DNA from: Blautia sp.
Lineage (GTDB): Bacteria > Bacillota > Clostridia > Lachnospirales > Lachnospiraceae
Direction: 5' to 3'
Assembly: GCA_026169535.1 (NCBI GenBank)
Contig: JAPFCU010000064.1
Coordinates: 1-64,000 of the forward strand
DNA: 64,000 bases
Shown here: piece after piece, positions 43,472-51,685 of the stretch
Layout: each line of letters opens with the position of its first letter
How positions within the stretch are numbered: position 1 is the first letter of the stretch
Position numbers and translations under genes: made by a program
The notes under the pieces: model-generated
Seen by the model: the letters and a program-made list of their open reading frames with translations, nothing else
The model's database searches: none
What the model was told of the DNA's origin: nothing

Positions 43472-45241
43472 ATGGATTTTTTTAGTATACTGACATTGTT
43501 AGGAGGACTTGCCCTGTTTCTGTATGGTATGCAGGTTATGGGAGACGGTCTTGCCAAAGTTTCCGGAGGAAAACTGGAAAAAATACTTGAAAATCTTACA
43601 TCCAGTAAATTGAAAGCGGTCCTTCTGGGACTTGCGGTGACTGCAGTGATCCAGTCCTCTTCTGCAACTACGGTTATGGTAGTCGGTTTTGTAAACTCTG
43701 GTATTATGAAATTAACTCAGGCAGTAGGTATTATTATGGGTGCCAATATCGGTACTACAGTAACTGCCTGGATTTTAAGTCTTGCCGGAATTGAGAGCAG
43801 CAACTTTTTTATAAGTCTTCTGAAACCAAGCTCATTTGCTCCGATCCTGGCGTTGATCGGAATTGTACTTTTGATGTTTACCAAGAGCTCCCGTAAGAAA
43901 GATATCGGAGTGATTCTTGTAGGATTTGCAGTTCTGATGTTTGGTATGGAGACTATGAGCGGTGCTGTAAAGCCTTTGGCTGATGTTCCGGAATTTACAA
44001 ATCTTCTTCTGGCATTTTCAAATCCGATAGCAGGTGTGCTGGCAGGTACGATCCTGACGGCGATCATCCAGTCCTCTTCGGCTTCGGTAGGTATCCTGCA
44101 GGCCTTGTGTGTAACAGGAGCAGTTCCGTACAGTGCAGCGTTTCCTATCATCATGGGACAGAATATCGGTACCTGTGTAACTGCACTTCTGTCTGCAATC
44201 GGTGCAAATAAAAATGCAAAACGTGCAGCAATGATCCATTTATATTTTAATATGCTTGGAACAGTGATCTTCCTTGGTGTGTTCTATCTTTTGAATTCCG
44301 TATTACATTTTTCGTTTATGGATTCCATGGCAACACCGGCGGCAATTGCTATTACACACAGTATTTTTAATGTAACTGCAACTTTGATCTGGCTTCCATT
44401 TTCAAATGTTCTTGTGAAACTGGCATGTCTGACTATCCGCGATTCTGCAGAGGATGTGGAGGCAGCAAAAGAAGATCAGGAATTCATGATACTGGAATCC
44501 CGTTTTCTGGAGAAACCGGCTTTTGCTGTAGAGCAGGGAAGAACTGCTGCAAGACGTATGGCGGAGGATTCCGGAAAATCTTTGAAAACTGCATTTGCTC
44601 TGCTTCATCAGTATGATGAGGAGGGTGCAAAGAAAATTGATAAGCTGGAAGGAAAGGTGGACCGCTATGAGGATGAACTGGGAACCTATCTGGTGCAGCT
44701 GAATAACAAGGACCTTTCAGAAAACGACAGCCACAGTGTTTCCATCATGCTTCACTGTATTGGAGATTTTGAACGTATATCTGACCATGCGGTGAATATC
44801 AAAGAGTCTGCCGAAGAGCTTCATGAAAAGAATTTGAGCTTTTCTCCTGTTGCAAAGGCAGAGCTGCGAGTTGTGACTGCTGCAGTCAATGACATTGTGG
44901 AAACGGCTTTCCGCGTATTTGATGCACAGGATACAACAAAGGCAATGGAGATTGAAGCTCTGGAGGAACTGATCGATGAGCTGACTAAAGAGATGAAAAG
45001 GCGTCATATCAACCGTCTTCGTTCCGGTGAATGTACTATTGAAATGGGATTTATCCTTTCTGACCTGATTACCAGCATGGAACGTATTGCAGACCACTGT
45101 TCTAATATTGGTGTTTGTGTAACTCAGGTTCGCGAAAATCTGTACGATACACATAGTCATCTGAATGCGCTGAAAAACGAAGACAGTGACGATTTTGAAA
45201 AATGTTTGGAAAAGGTACGTCAGGAGTATCTGCTTCCGTAA
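43472..45241 (+). CDS. Na+/phosphate cotransporter with PhoU-like tail
   Basis: A 589-residue NptA/PNaS family transporter. Two inverted membrane repeats each contain the QSSS motif (residues 61-64, QSSSATT; and about 200-203, QSSSASV). After about residue 330 the soluble part is a PhoU-like helical bundle (SVSIMLHCIGDFERISDHAVN; ITSMERIADHCSNIGV). It should import phosphate with sodium, with the PhoU-like tail adjusting activity. AAGGAG precedes the ATG. Upstream Pho-box-like repeats and a downstream PhoPR-like pair suggest control by phosphate starvation. Confidence 0.92.
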   Translation: MDFFSILTLLGGLALFLYGMQVMGDGLAKVSGGKLEKILENLTSSKLKAVLLGLAVTAVIQSSSATTVMVVGFVNSGIMKLTQAVGIIMGANIGTTVTAWILSLAGIESSNFFISLLKPSSFAPILALIGIVLLMFTKSSRKKDIGVILVGFAVLMFGMETMSGAVKPLADVPEFTNLLLAFSNPIAGVLAGTILTAIIQSSSASVGILQALCVTGAVPYSAAFPIIMGQNIGTCVTALLSAIGANKNAKRAAMIHLYFNMLGTVIFLGVFYLLNSVLHFSFMDSMATPAAIAITHSIFNVTATLIWLPFSNVLVKLACLTIRDSAEDVEAAKEDQEFMILESRFLEKPAFAVEQGRTAARRMAEDSGKSLKTAFALLHQYDEEGAKKIDKLEGKVDRYEDELGTYLVQLNNKDLSENDSHSVSIMLHCIGDFERISDHAVNIKESAEELHEKNLSFSPVAKAELRVVTAAVNDIVETAFRVFDAQDTTKAMEIEALEELIDELTKEMKRRHINRLRSGECTIEMGFILSDLITSMERIADHCSNIGVCVTQVRENLYDTHSHLNALKNEDSDDFEKCLEKVRQEYLLP

Positions 45242-45261
45242 GAGAAAAAGAAATATCATGC

Positions 45262-45289
45262 GGCTGCTGAGGGCATACCCCCGGCAGCC
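45262..45289 (+). terminator. Weak hairpin between cotransporter and regulator genes
   Basis: GGCTGC (45262-45267) pairs with GCAGCC (45284-45289), with GGG/CCC inside and only TTTG after. It may partly stop transcription so that the regulator pair is made at lower level than the transporter. Confidence 0.4.
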
Positions 45290-45316
45290 TTTGTTGCTGA
45301 GATAAGGAGGATGGCC

Positions 45317-45985
45317 ATGATCTATTGTGTAGAAGATGAAAAAAATATCAGGGAGCTTCTGGTATATACACTGGAAACTACCGGATTTTCCGCAAAAGGG
45401 TTTGTGGATGGCAAAGAACTTCAAGCTGCTTTGAAAAAAGAACTTCCGGTTCTGATCCTTTTGGATATTATGCTTCCGGGGGAAGATGGATATGCGATTC
45501 TTTCCAGACTGAAGGCGGATCCGGATACCAGAAATATTCCAGTGATCATGGTCACTGCCAAAGAGGCGGAATTCGATAAGGTAAAAGGGCTGGAAGCAGG
45601 AGCAGACGATTATATCACGAAGCCTTTTGGAATGATGGAATTTGTGGCCCGGGTAAAGGCTGTTCTCAGAAGATGCACAAAAAAAGAAGAAAACCGGGAA
45701 CTGCACTGTGGTGAGCTGAAGGTCCTTGTGGGTCGGCATGAGGTTCAGATTGGTGATAAAAAGGTGGAGCTTACCAGAAAGGAATTTGAGCTTCTTCAGT
45801 ACCTGTTGGAAAACAAGGGACTTGTCATGAGCAGGAATCAGATTTTGTGCCATGTGTGGGGGTATGATTTTGATGGAGAAACCAGGACGGTGGACGTTCA
45901 TGTAAGGACTCTCAGGCAGAAAATGGGAGAGGCGGGAAATATGGTAGAGACTGTGCGTGGTGTAGGCTACCGGATCGGAGATTAG
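45317..45985 (+). CDS. OmpR/PhoB-type response regulator
   Basis: A 222-residue regulator with receiver (acidic D7, phospho-acceptor D50 in LILLDIMLPGEDG, Lys in YITKPFG) and a winged-helix DNA-binding domain (about 125-222; VELTRKEFELLQYLLENKG; GETRTVDVHVRTLRQKM). The ATG at 45317 has AAGGAGG at proper distance, whereas the ATG at 45311 abuts it. The position between a phosphate cotransporter and its kinase, and Pho-box repeats upstream, support a PhoP/PhoB role. Confidence 0.9.
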   Translation: MIYCVEDEKNIRELLVYTLETTGFSAKGFVDGKELQAALKKELPVLILLDIMLPGEDGYAILSRLKADPDTRNIPVIMVTAKEAEFDKVKGLEAGADDYITKPFGMMEFVARVKAVLRRCTKKEENRELHCGELKVLVGRHEVQIGDKKVELTRKEFELLQYLLENKGLVMSRNQILCHVWGYDFDGETRTVDVHVRTLRQKMGEAGNMVETVRGVGYRIGD

Positions 45986-45986
45986 G

Positions 45987-47318
45987 ATGAGACAGAGACT
46001 TTTAAATCATGGAAGCTTTCTTGTTATTCTTTCAGTTGTTCTGACTTTTCTTGCAGCAAGCATTGTAATGTATGATAAATTCAGTGTGTCCATGAAGCAG
46101 GGAGTCAGAGACGAGGTGGAATATATCAGGGCAGGGATTGATGCGGCAGGAATTGATTATCTCCAGGAGAACGTAAAGGAAATCAATGTCACAAGAATTA
46201 CAGTAACAGACAGCAACGGAAATGTAATTTACGAATCTAATGCAGAAGCAGACGAAATGGAAAATCATGGAAAGCGTCCTGAGATGATCAAGGCAAAAGA
46301 AAAGGGATATGGAGAGGTGATCCGCTTTTCAGAAACCTTATCGAAGCAGACGTTTTACTGTGCCATGCGTCTGGAAAACGGAAATATCCTTCGGGTGGCA
46401 AGAACCACAGACAGTGTATTTATGACACTTTTTTCCAGTTTTACCCTTTTGGGACTGATCACTCTTGGCATTCTGGTGCTGGAGGTTATACTTGTCCAGA
46501 AGCAGACAAAAGATCTCATCAAGCCTATCAATGAGCTGGATCTTGAAAATCCTCTGAAAAATGTGAAATACGAAGAACTGAGACCGCTTCTGGGCAGAGT
46601 AGATCAGCAGAACCGGCAGATCGTTCATCAGATGGAGGAACTGAAGGAGGCAGAAGCGATGCGGCGGGAATTTTCTGCCAATGTTTCGCATGAGCTGAAA
46701 ACACCTCTGATGTCCATTTCCGGTTATGCGGAGCTGATGATGAACGGAATGGTGGAGCAGGATAAGGTTCCTGAGTTTTCTGGAAGGATCTATCATGAAG
46801 CGAGTCGTCTCAGTTCTCTTGTTTCTGATATTATCCAGCTTTCCCGGCTGGACGAAAAAAACAGCGATATGCCTTTTGAGGCTGTGGATATTTATGAGCT
46901 GGCGGAGGATATCGTCATGCATCTGAATCTTGCGGCAGAAAAAAAGGAAATTGATCTTTCACTGGAGGGAGAACGTGTTGTTGTCCGGGGAGTGCGCCAG
47001 GTGCTTTATGAAATGTTTTATAACATTGCAGACAATGCCATCCGGTATACAGATTCCGGGGGAAAGATCCGCATCTTTGCCGGGCAGAAGGAAATGCATC
47101 CGTGTTATTCGGTGGAGGATAATGGAATTGGCATACCAAAGAATGAACAGAAAAGGATTTTTGAACGGTTTTACCGTGTGGATAAAAGTCATTCCCGTCA
47201 GACAGGGGGAACCGGCTTGGGTCTTTCCATTGTAAAGCATGGAGCAGTGCTTCATAAAGCAAAGATAAATCTGGAAAGTGAGCCGGGAAAAGGTACAAAA
47301 ATGGAGCTGATGTTTTAA
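45987..47318 (+). CDS. PhoR-like sensor histidine kinase
   Basis: A 443-residue membrane kinase: membrane segment near residues 10-30, an extracellular sensor of about 110 residues, a second segment near 150-170, HAMP-like linker, HisKA (SANVSHELKTPLMSISGY, His about 236) and HATPase_c with N box (YNIADNAIRY), G1 DNGIGI and G2 GGTGLGLSIV. It begins one base after the stop of the regulator gene, so the two are cotranslated. The 3' end overlaps the convergent AraC gene by 4 bp. Confidence 0.9.
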   Translation: MRQRLLNHGSFLVILSVVLTFLAASIVMYDKFSVSMKQGVRDEVEYIRAGIDAAGIDYLQENVKEINVTRITVTDSNGNVIYESNAEADEMENHGKRPEMIKAKEKGYGEVIRFSETLSKQTFYCAMRLENGNILRVARTTDSVFMTLFSSFTLLGLITLGILVLEVILVQKQTKDLIKPINELDLENPLKNVKYEELRPLLGRVDQQNRQIVHQMEELKEAEAMRREFSANVSHELKTPLMSISGYAELMMNGMVEQDKVPEFSGRIYHEASRLSSLVSDIIQLSRLDEKNSDMPFEAVDIYELAEDIVMHLNLAAEKKEIDLSLEGERVVVRGVRQVLYEMFYNIADNAIRYTDSGGKIRIFAGQKEMHPCYSVEDNGIGIPKNEQKRIFERFYRVDKSHSRQTGGTGLGLSIVKHGAVLHKAKINLESEPGKGTKMELMF

Positions 47319-48250
47319 ACATCAGCTCCGTTTTTTTCGTTGCTTTCCTGGGCTGGATCCTGAGGCCGTTCAGAAATTGCCTTTATAGAATAAGCATATT
47401 CTGTCGGAGTCATCCCGCAGATTTTTTTGAACTGTCTGGAAAAATAGTGAATGGAAGAGTATCCCAGGAATTCTGAAATCTGCGTGAAGTTCATATCATT
47501 TTCACGAATCAGCTGTCGGGCAAAATTAATCTTCATATGAGAAAAAAATTCAATTACACCACAGCCGTATTCTTCGCGAAACAGCTTCTGAAGCTGCGAT
47601 CTGCCGATAAGATTGTCATGACAGACATCCTCAATGGTAATAGAATCCCGGATATGCTCTTCAAAATAGTTTACAATCTTCCGGGATGCTGAAGAAATTG
47701 ACGAGGAATCGTTGAGGATGGTGGACGGGTAGCGGGGAGTAGTTGCGTATCTGCGGAGCATATGTATCAGAAGCTGTTCCAGATAGAGTGTCAGCAGCTG
47801 TTGAGAGCCAAACGGAATATCCGAGCGTTTTTCCATTTTTTCTGTATAAGGATTGTCCAGTGGAGAAGAAAAACAATGACGGGCTTCAGCAATGATCAAT
47901 CCTAAAATGGAACGTTCGGTATCTGAGAAGTCCAGAATTTTATCTTCAAAAAATTTCATACATGGAGAATTACAGGCAAAAGAAACAACAATGATGTTGG
48001 GGGCATTTGTGCCTGTAGCGCTTAAATTATGGAACTCATTTGGCTTGTGAAAAATGACCTGCCCTCGATTCAGCACATGGTGAACATCTTCTGCACAGAC
48101 TTCAGCTTTTCCCTTATCCACACATTGAAATTCCCAGAAATCGTGACGTTCTCCCGCATAATAAAAATCATTTCGGTATTCAAAATAGTGAATGGTATAG
48201 ATACAGTCGATTTGAAGTTCTTTTTCCAGATAAACACTTTCATACGCCAT
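47315..48250 (-). CDS. AraC family regulator of the sugar operon
   Basis: A 311-residue AraC-type regulator: N-terminal cupin-like sensing domain (about 15-110; DFWEFQCVDKGKAEVC, VIFHKPNEFHNL) and C-terminal double helix-turn-helix (about 195-295; IEDVCHDNLIGRSQLQKLFRE, FTQISEFLGYSSIHYFSRQFKK). Divergent from the ABC importer/NahK operon, which has three TTTGTGCAAA sites in front of it; it probably activates that operon when its sugar is present. SD GGAGGG. Confidence 0.88.
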   Translation of the reverse strand: MAYESVYLEKELQIDCIYTIHYFEYRNDFYYAGERHDFWEFQCVDKGKAEVCAEDVHHVLNRGQVIFHKPNEFHNLSATGTNAPNIIVVSFACNSPCMKFFEDKILDFSDTERSILGLIIAEARHCFSSPLDNPYTEKMEKRSDIPFGSQQLLTLYLEQLLIHMLRRYATTPRYPSTILNDSSSISSASRKIVNYFEEHIRDSITIEDVCHDNLIGRSQLQKLFREEYGCGVIEFFSHMKINFARQLIRENDMNFTQISEFLGYSSIHYFSRQFKKICGMTPTEYAYSIKAISERPQDPAQESNEKNGADV

Positions 48251-48306
48251 AAAACATATCCCTCCGAATCGGTTTCAGTTAGACAAAAATGATCCGATAC
48301 AAGTCT

Positions 48307-48335
48307 ATTATAACCTAATAAAAAGAGGAATACCA
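48307..48335 (-). promoter_or_regulatory. Possible promoter of the AraC-type gene
   Basis: Minus-strand -10 TATAAT (48312-48307) with a weak -35 TGGTAT (48335-48330) at 17 bp. The -10 is perfect; the -35 is poor. Confidence 0.4.
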
Positions 48336-48378
48336 CAAAAATCCACATGGATGCGAAAAAAATAGATTTAGAAATCTT

Positions 48379-48424
48379 TTTGTGCAAAATAAACACACAT
48401 TTGTGCAAATACTTTTTGTGCAAA
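48379..48424 (+). promoter_or_regulatory. Three TTTGTGCAAA repeats, probable AraC-type operator
   Basis: The 10-mer TTTGTGCAAA occurs exactly at 48379, 48400 and 48415, starting 21 and 15 bp apart. The third copy overlaps the -35 region of the sugar operon promoter. This matches an activator of the AraC family touching RNA polymerase from just upstream. Confidence 0.72.
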
Positions 48425-48441
48425 AACGATAGAATTATAAA
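48413..48441 (+). promoter_or_regulatory. Predicted promoter of the ABC/NahK sugar operon
   Basis: -10 TATAAA (48436-48441) with a poor -35 TTTTTG (48413-48418) at 17 bp, lying inside the third TTTGTGCAAA repeat, as expected of a regulator-dependent promoter. Confidence 0.5.
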
Positions 48442-48449
48442 TAGTAAAA

Positions 48450-48479
48450 CATGTTTTGAGTAAAAACCACCAAAACATG
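48450..48479 (+). promoter_or_regulatory. Inverted repeat in the sugar operon leader
   Basis: CATGTTTTG (48450-48458) and CAAAACATG (48471-48479), a perfect 9-bp inverted repeat 12 bases apart, just downstream of the predicted start. It could be an operator for a second, repressor-type regulator or an RNA hairpin near the 5' end. Confidence 0.45.
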
Positions 48480-48520
48480 CAGATGCGAAAAACAACACAT
48501 TTATCAAGGAGGAATTCAAG

Positions 48521-49771
48521 ATGGGAATGAAGAAGAAACTTCTGAGCGCTGTATTATGTGGTGCAATGGTAGGAACAATGATGGCACCGATCGCAACTGT
48601 ACAGGCAGCAGATGATACTCTGGTATACTGGTCTATGTGGGAGTCTACAGAGCCGCAGGGACAGGCTATTCAAGAAGCTGTTGACGCTTATACAGCAGAG
48701 ACAGGTGTTAAGGTAGATCTTCAGTTTAAGGGACGTACCGGAAACCGTGAGGCTCTTCAGCCGGCACTTGACGGCGGCACACAGATTGACATCTTTGATG
48801 AGGACATCGACCGTGTAAACAGCATGTATGCAAAATATCTTCTGGATCTGGAAGACCTTGTAAAAGAAACCGGATATGAAGAAACAGCTATCCCGGGACT
48901 TATGGCAGCTTGCCGTGACGCCGGCGGCGGAACACTGAAAACAATTCCTTATCAGCCGAACGTATTTGCTTTCTTCTATAACAAAGATCTGTTTGAGCAG
49001 GCTGGTGTTGAGAAAGAGCCTACTACATGGGCAGAGTTCCTGGATGTATGCCAGAAACTGAAAGATGCAGGAATCACTCCGATGACAATGGATGACGCTT
49101 ATGCTACATCTGTGATCGGATACCACCTTGCAAGACTTGTAGGTGAAGAAAAAGTTGTTGAGATCGTTACAGAAGGTAAATGGGATGACCCGGCAGTTCT
49201 TCAGATGGCACAGGATATTGAAGAACTGGCAAAGAACGGATACTATTCTGAAATGGTTGGTTCCAACGTATGGCCGGCAGGTCAGAATACAGAGCTTGCT
49301 CTTGGAACAGCTGCTATGTACCTGAATGGTTCCTGGCTTCCAAACGAGGTTAAGGATATGGCTGGCGAAGACTTCAAATGGGGATGCTTCGCATATCCGG
49401 AACTTGAGAACGGTGCAAACGGAATCGAGACAAACAACTTCGGTGCACAGGTATTCGGTATTAACAAAGATACAAAAATGCCGAAGGAAGCTTTTGACCT
49501 GGTTAAATTCATCACAACAGGCGAATATGATGCAAAACTTGCTGAGATGTCTGTAGGTATCCCGGCAGACACCACAAATACAGAATGGCCGGCAATGGTT
49601 GAGTGTGCAAAACCTGTTATCGAGCAGAGTACAGGCCGTTTCACATGGGCAGCAGGCGTTGAGACAAACGTAGATATGACTCCGGTTATCAAAGAGAACT
49701 TCATTAAACTGATGGCTGGTTCCCTGACTGCAGACGAATTTGTAGCTGCAATGCAGGAAGCTGCTAAATAA
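48521..49771 (+). CDS. ABC sugar transporter, extracellular solute-binding protein
   Basis: A 416-residue family 1 solute-binding protein that should capture a sugar and pass it to the two permeases encoded next. The signal peptide runs to about residue 29 and ends VQA, a signal peptidase I site. No acceptable lipobox is present: the only Cys, in AVLCGAM, lacks a small residue before it. That is unusual for a Gram-positive binding protein. Body motifs: LVYWSMWES, IPYQPNVFAFFYNKDLFEQAG and AAMYLNGSW. AAGGAGG precedes the start. An intrinsic terminator after the gene likely sets it above the permeases. Confidence 0.9.
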   Translation: MGMKKKLLSAVLCGAMVGTMMAPIATVQAADDTLVYWSMWESTEPQGQAIQEAVDAYTAETGVKVDLQFKGRTGNREALQPALDGGTQIDIFDEDIDRVNSMYAKYLLDLEDLVKETGYEETAIPGLMAACRDAGGGTLKTIPYQPNVFAFFYNKDLFEQAGVEKEPTTWAEFLDVCQKLKDAGITPMTMDDAYATSVIGYHLARLVGEEKVVEIVTEGKWDDPAVLQMAQDIEELAKNGYYSEMVGSNVWPAGQNTELALGTAAMYLNGSWLPNEVKDMAGEDFKWGCFAYPELENGANGIETNNFGAQVFGINKDTKMPKEAFDLVKFITTGEYDAKLAEMSVGIPADTTNTEWPAMVECAKPVIEQSTGRFTWAAGVETNVDMTPVIKENFIKLMAGSLTADEFVAAMQEAAK

Positions 49772-49792
49772 ATAATAAAATAAGCAGAGCAG

Positions 49793-49826
49793 AGATGGTG
49801 GCATCGTTTTTACGCTGCCGCCATCT
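49793..49826 (+). terminator. Internal terminator between binding protein and permease genes
   Basis: AGATGGTGGCA (49793-49803) pairs with TGCCGCCATCT (49816-49826), 11 bp with one G-U, followed by TTTTCTTTT. A leaky terminator here is a common way to make more binding protein than permease. Confidence 0.75.
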
Positions 49827-49862
49827 TTTCTTTTGAGGGAAATAAAAGAGGAGGAAACCATA

Positions 49863-50768
49863 TTGAAAAAAAATAAGACAATGATCGTGGTATTCCTGAC
49901 ACCGGCAGTACTTCTGTTTCTGGGAATCTTTTTGTATCCTATACTGAAGACTATTCTCATGAGCTTTTTCAAAATTGAAGGTGTTACGGATGCAATGAAT
50001 CTGTGGAGCTTTGTTGGGCTGGAAAACTATGCAAAACTGCTTAACACCAGTCTTTTCCGTACCGCATTTTTTAACCTTTTCCGTATCTGGTTCTTTGGCG
50101 GACTGATCGTTATGTCTCTGTCACTTCTTTTTGCCGCCATTCTTACCAGCGGCATTCGCGGAAAAAAATTTTTCCGTGCTATCATTTACATGCCAAATAT
50201 TGTAAGTGCTGTTGCCCTTGCGACTATGTGGCTTCAGTATGTATACAGTCCAAGATTTGGTCTTCTGAAGAATTTCTTTTCAGCTCTCCATTTAGAAGGA
50301 CTTGCAAAAACACAGTGGCTGGATAATGAACACAAATTCATGGCTCTGCTTCTGGCATACTGCTTTGGTATGGTAGGCTATCACATGCTGATCTGGCTTT
50401 CCGGTATTGAACGTATCAGTCCAGAATATTATGAGGCGGCAACCATTGATGGCGCCAATAAGCTGGCGCAGTTCCGCTATATGACGCTTCCTCTTCTGAA
50501 GGGTGTGTTCAAAACAAACATCACCATGTGGTCTGTAAGTTCTGTAGGATTTTTCGTATGGTCACAGCTGTTCTCTAACGTAACGGCAGATACACAGACT
50601 ATTACGCCATATGTATATATGTACATGCAGATCTTCGGCGGAGGAAATACAGTAACTGAACGTAACTCAGGTCTTGGAGCTGCTATCGGTGTTCTCCTGA
50701 GCTTATGTGTGGTACTTATATTCACTATTTGTAACAAAGCAATCAAAGACGACGATTTAGAATTTTAG
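49863..50768 (+). CDS. ABC sugar transporter permease (MalF-type)
   Basis: A 301-residue permease with six membrane segments and the EAA loop YYEAATIDGANKLAQFRYMTLP. The best start is a TTG at 49863: AGGAGG lies eight bases upstream and it gives KKNKTMIVVFLTPAVLLFL, a normal permease N terminus. No ATG fits. It pairs with the next permease, 12 bp downstream. No dedicated ATPase gene is present, so a shared MsmK/UgpC-type ATPase elsewhere is expected. Confidence 0.88.
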   Translation: MKKNKTMIVVFLTPAVLLFLGIFLYPILKTILMSFFKIEGVTDAMNLWSFVGLENYAKLLNTSLFRTAFFNLFRIWFFGGLIVMSLSLLFAAILTSGIRGKKFFRAIIYMPNIVSAVALATMWLQYVYSPRFGLLKNFFSALHLEGLAKTQWLDNEHKFMALLLAYCFGMVGYHMLIWLSGIERISPEYYEAATIDGANKLAQFRYMTLPLLKGVFKTNITMWSVSSVGFFVWSQLFSNVTADTQTITPYVYMYMQIFGGGNTVTERNSGLGAAIGVLLSLCVVLIFTICNKAIKDDDLEF

Positions 50769-50780
50769 GAGGTGCTCGCT

Positions 50781-51665
50781 ATGGCAAAGACAAAGGAAAA
50801 GGAGACGCATCGCTCGTTTAATCTGAAGCAAGAGCTGAAGCTGGCACCTGGATACATAATTATTCTTCTCTGGGTGATTTTTACAATTGTGCTTCTGGGC
50901 TGGGTGTTCTGTGCCAGCTTTTCTACAACTGCAGAAATTTTCCAGGGTAAAGCTCTGAAATTTGAAACAGGACTTCATTTTGAAAACTATGCAAAAGCAT
51001 GGAATGGATCCGGTGTTGCAGGATTCTTTGGAAATTCACTTTTGTACTCTGTGGTTTCCTGTGTTGCACTGATCCTGGTGTGCTCTCCGGCAGCTTATGT
51101 ATTGTCCAGATTTGATTTTATTGCAAATAAATTCATCCAGACAAGCTTTGTATCTGCTATGGGTGTTCCGGCAATCATGGTAGTCCTGCCGCTGTTCAGC
51201 ATTATTTCCGGTATGGGGATCCTGAATAATATTCCGCTGGCAAAAGGCACGCTGATTCTTTTGTATGTGGGAATCAATGTACCTTATACTACGATTTTCC
51301 TGCTGACATTTTTCAGCAACATATCCAAGACTTATGAAGAGGCTGCTGCTATTGACGGATGCCCTCCAATGAAGACTTTCTGGAAGATCATGTTTCCTAT
51401 GGCACAGTCAGGTATCGTAACAGTAACGATTTTTAATTTTATCAATATCTGGAATGAGTACTTCCTGTCATTGATCTTTGCAAGTTCCGATAAGCTGAAA
51501 CCGGTAGCTCCGGGACTTTACGGAATGATCAACTCCATGAAGTATACAGGTGACTGGGCTGGTATGTTTGCAGCTGTTATCATCGTATTCCTGCCGACCT
51601 TCATTCTCTACATTTTCCTGTCAGAGAAGATTATCGGTGGTGTTACCGGAGGAATTAAAGGCTAA
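50781..51665 (+). CDS. ABC sugar transporter permease (MalG-type)
   Basis: A 294-residue permease with six membrane segments and the EAA loop YEEAAAIDGCPPMKTFWKIMFP. Start 50781 follows AGGAGG by eight bases; a GTG at 50772 overlaps that site and is rejected. It is the second half of the importer channel and lies between the first permease and the nucleotidyltransferase gene. Confidence 0.9.
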   Translation: MAKTKEKETHRSFNLKQELKLAPGYIIILLWVIFTIVLLGWVFCASFSTTAEIFQGKALKFETGLHFENYAKAWNGSGVAGFFGNSLLYSVVSCVALILVCSPAAYVLSRFDFIANKFIQTSFVSAMGVPAIMVVLPLFSIISGMGILNNIPLAKGTLILLYVGINVPYTTIFLLTFFSNISKTYEEAAAIDGCPPMKTFWKIMFPMAQSGIVTVTIFNFINIWNEYFLSLIFASSDKLKPVAPGLYGMINSMKYTGDWAGMFAAVIIVFLPTFILYIFLSEKIIGGVTGGIKG

Positions 51666-51685
51666 TAGAGAAAGGATTGAACATC

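Noticed and set aside
44717-45901. A 394-residue minus-strand frame opposite the cotransporter and response regulator
   Set aside because: It spans two well-supported genes and shows no family motif, so it is a codon-bias shadow.
48554-49972. A 472-residue minus-strand frame opposite the solute-binding protein
   Set aside because: It is antisense to a clear gene, is rich in Cys, Phe, His and Ser in the way shadows are, and has no matching family or start site.
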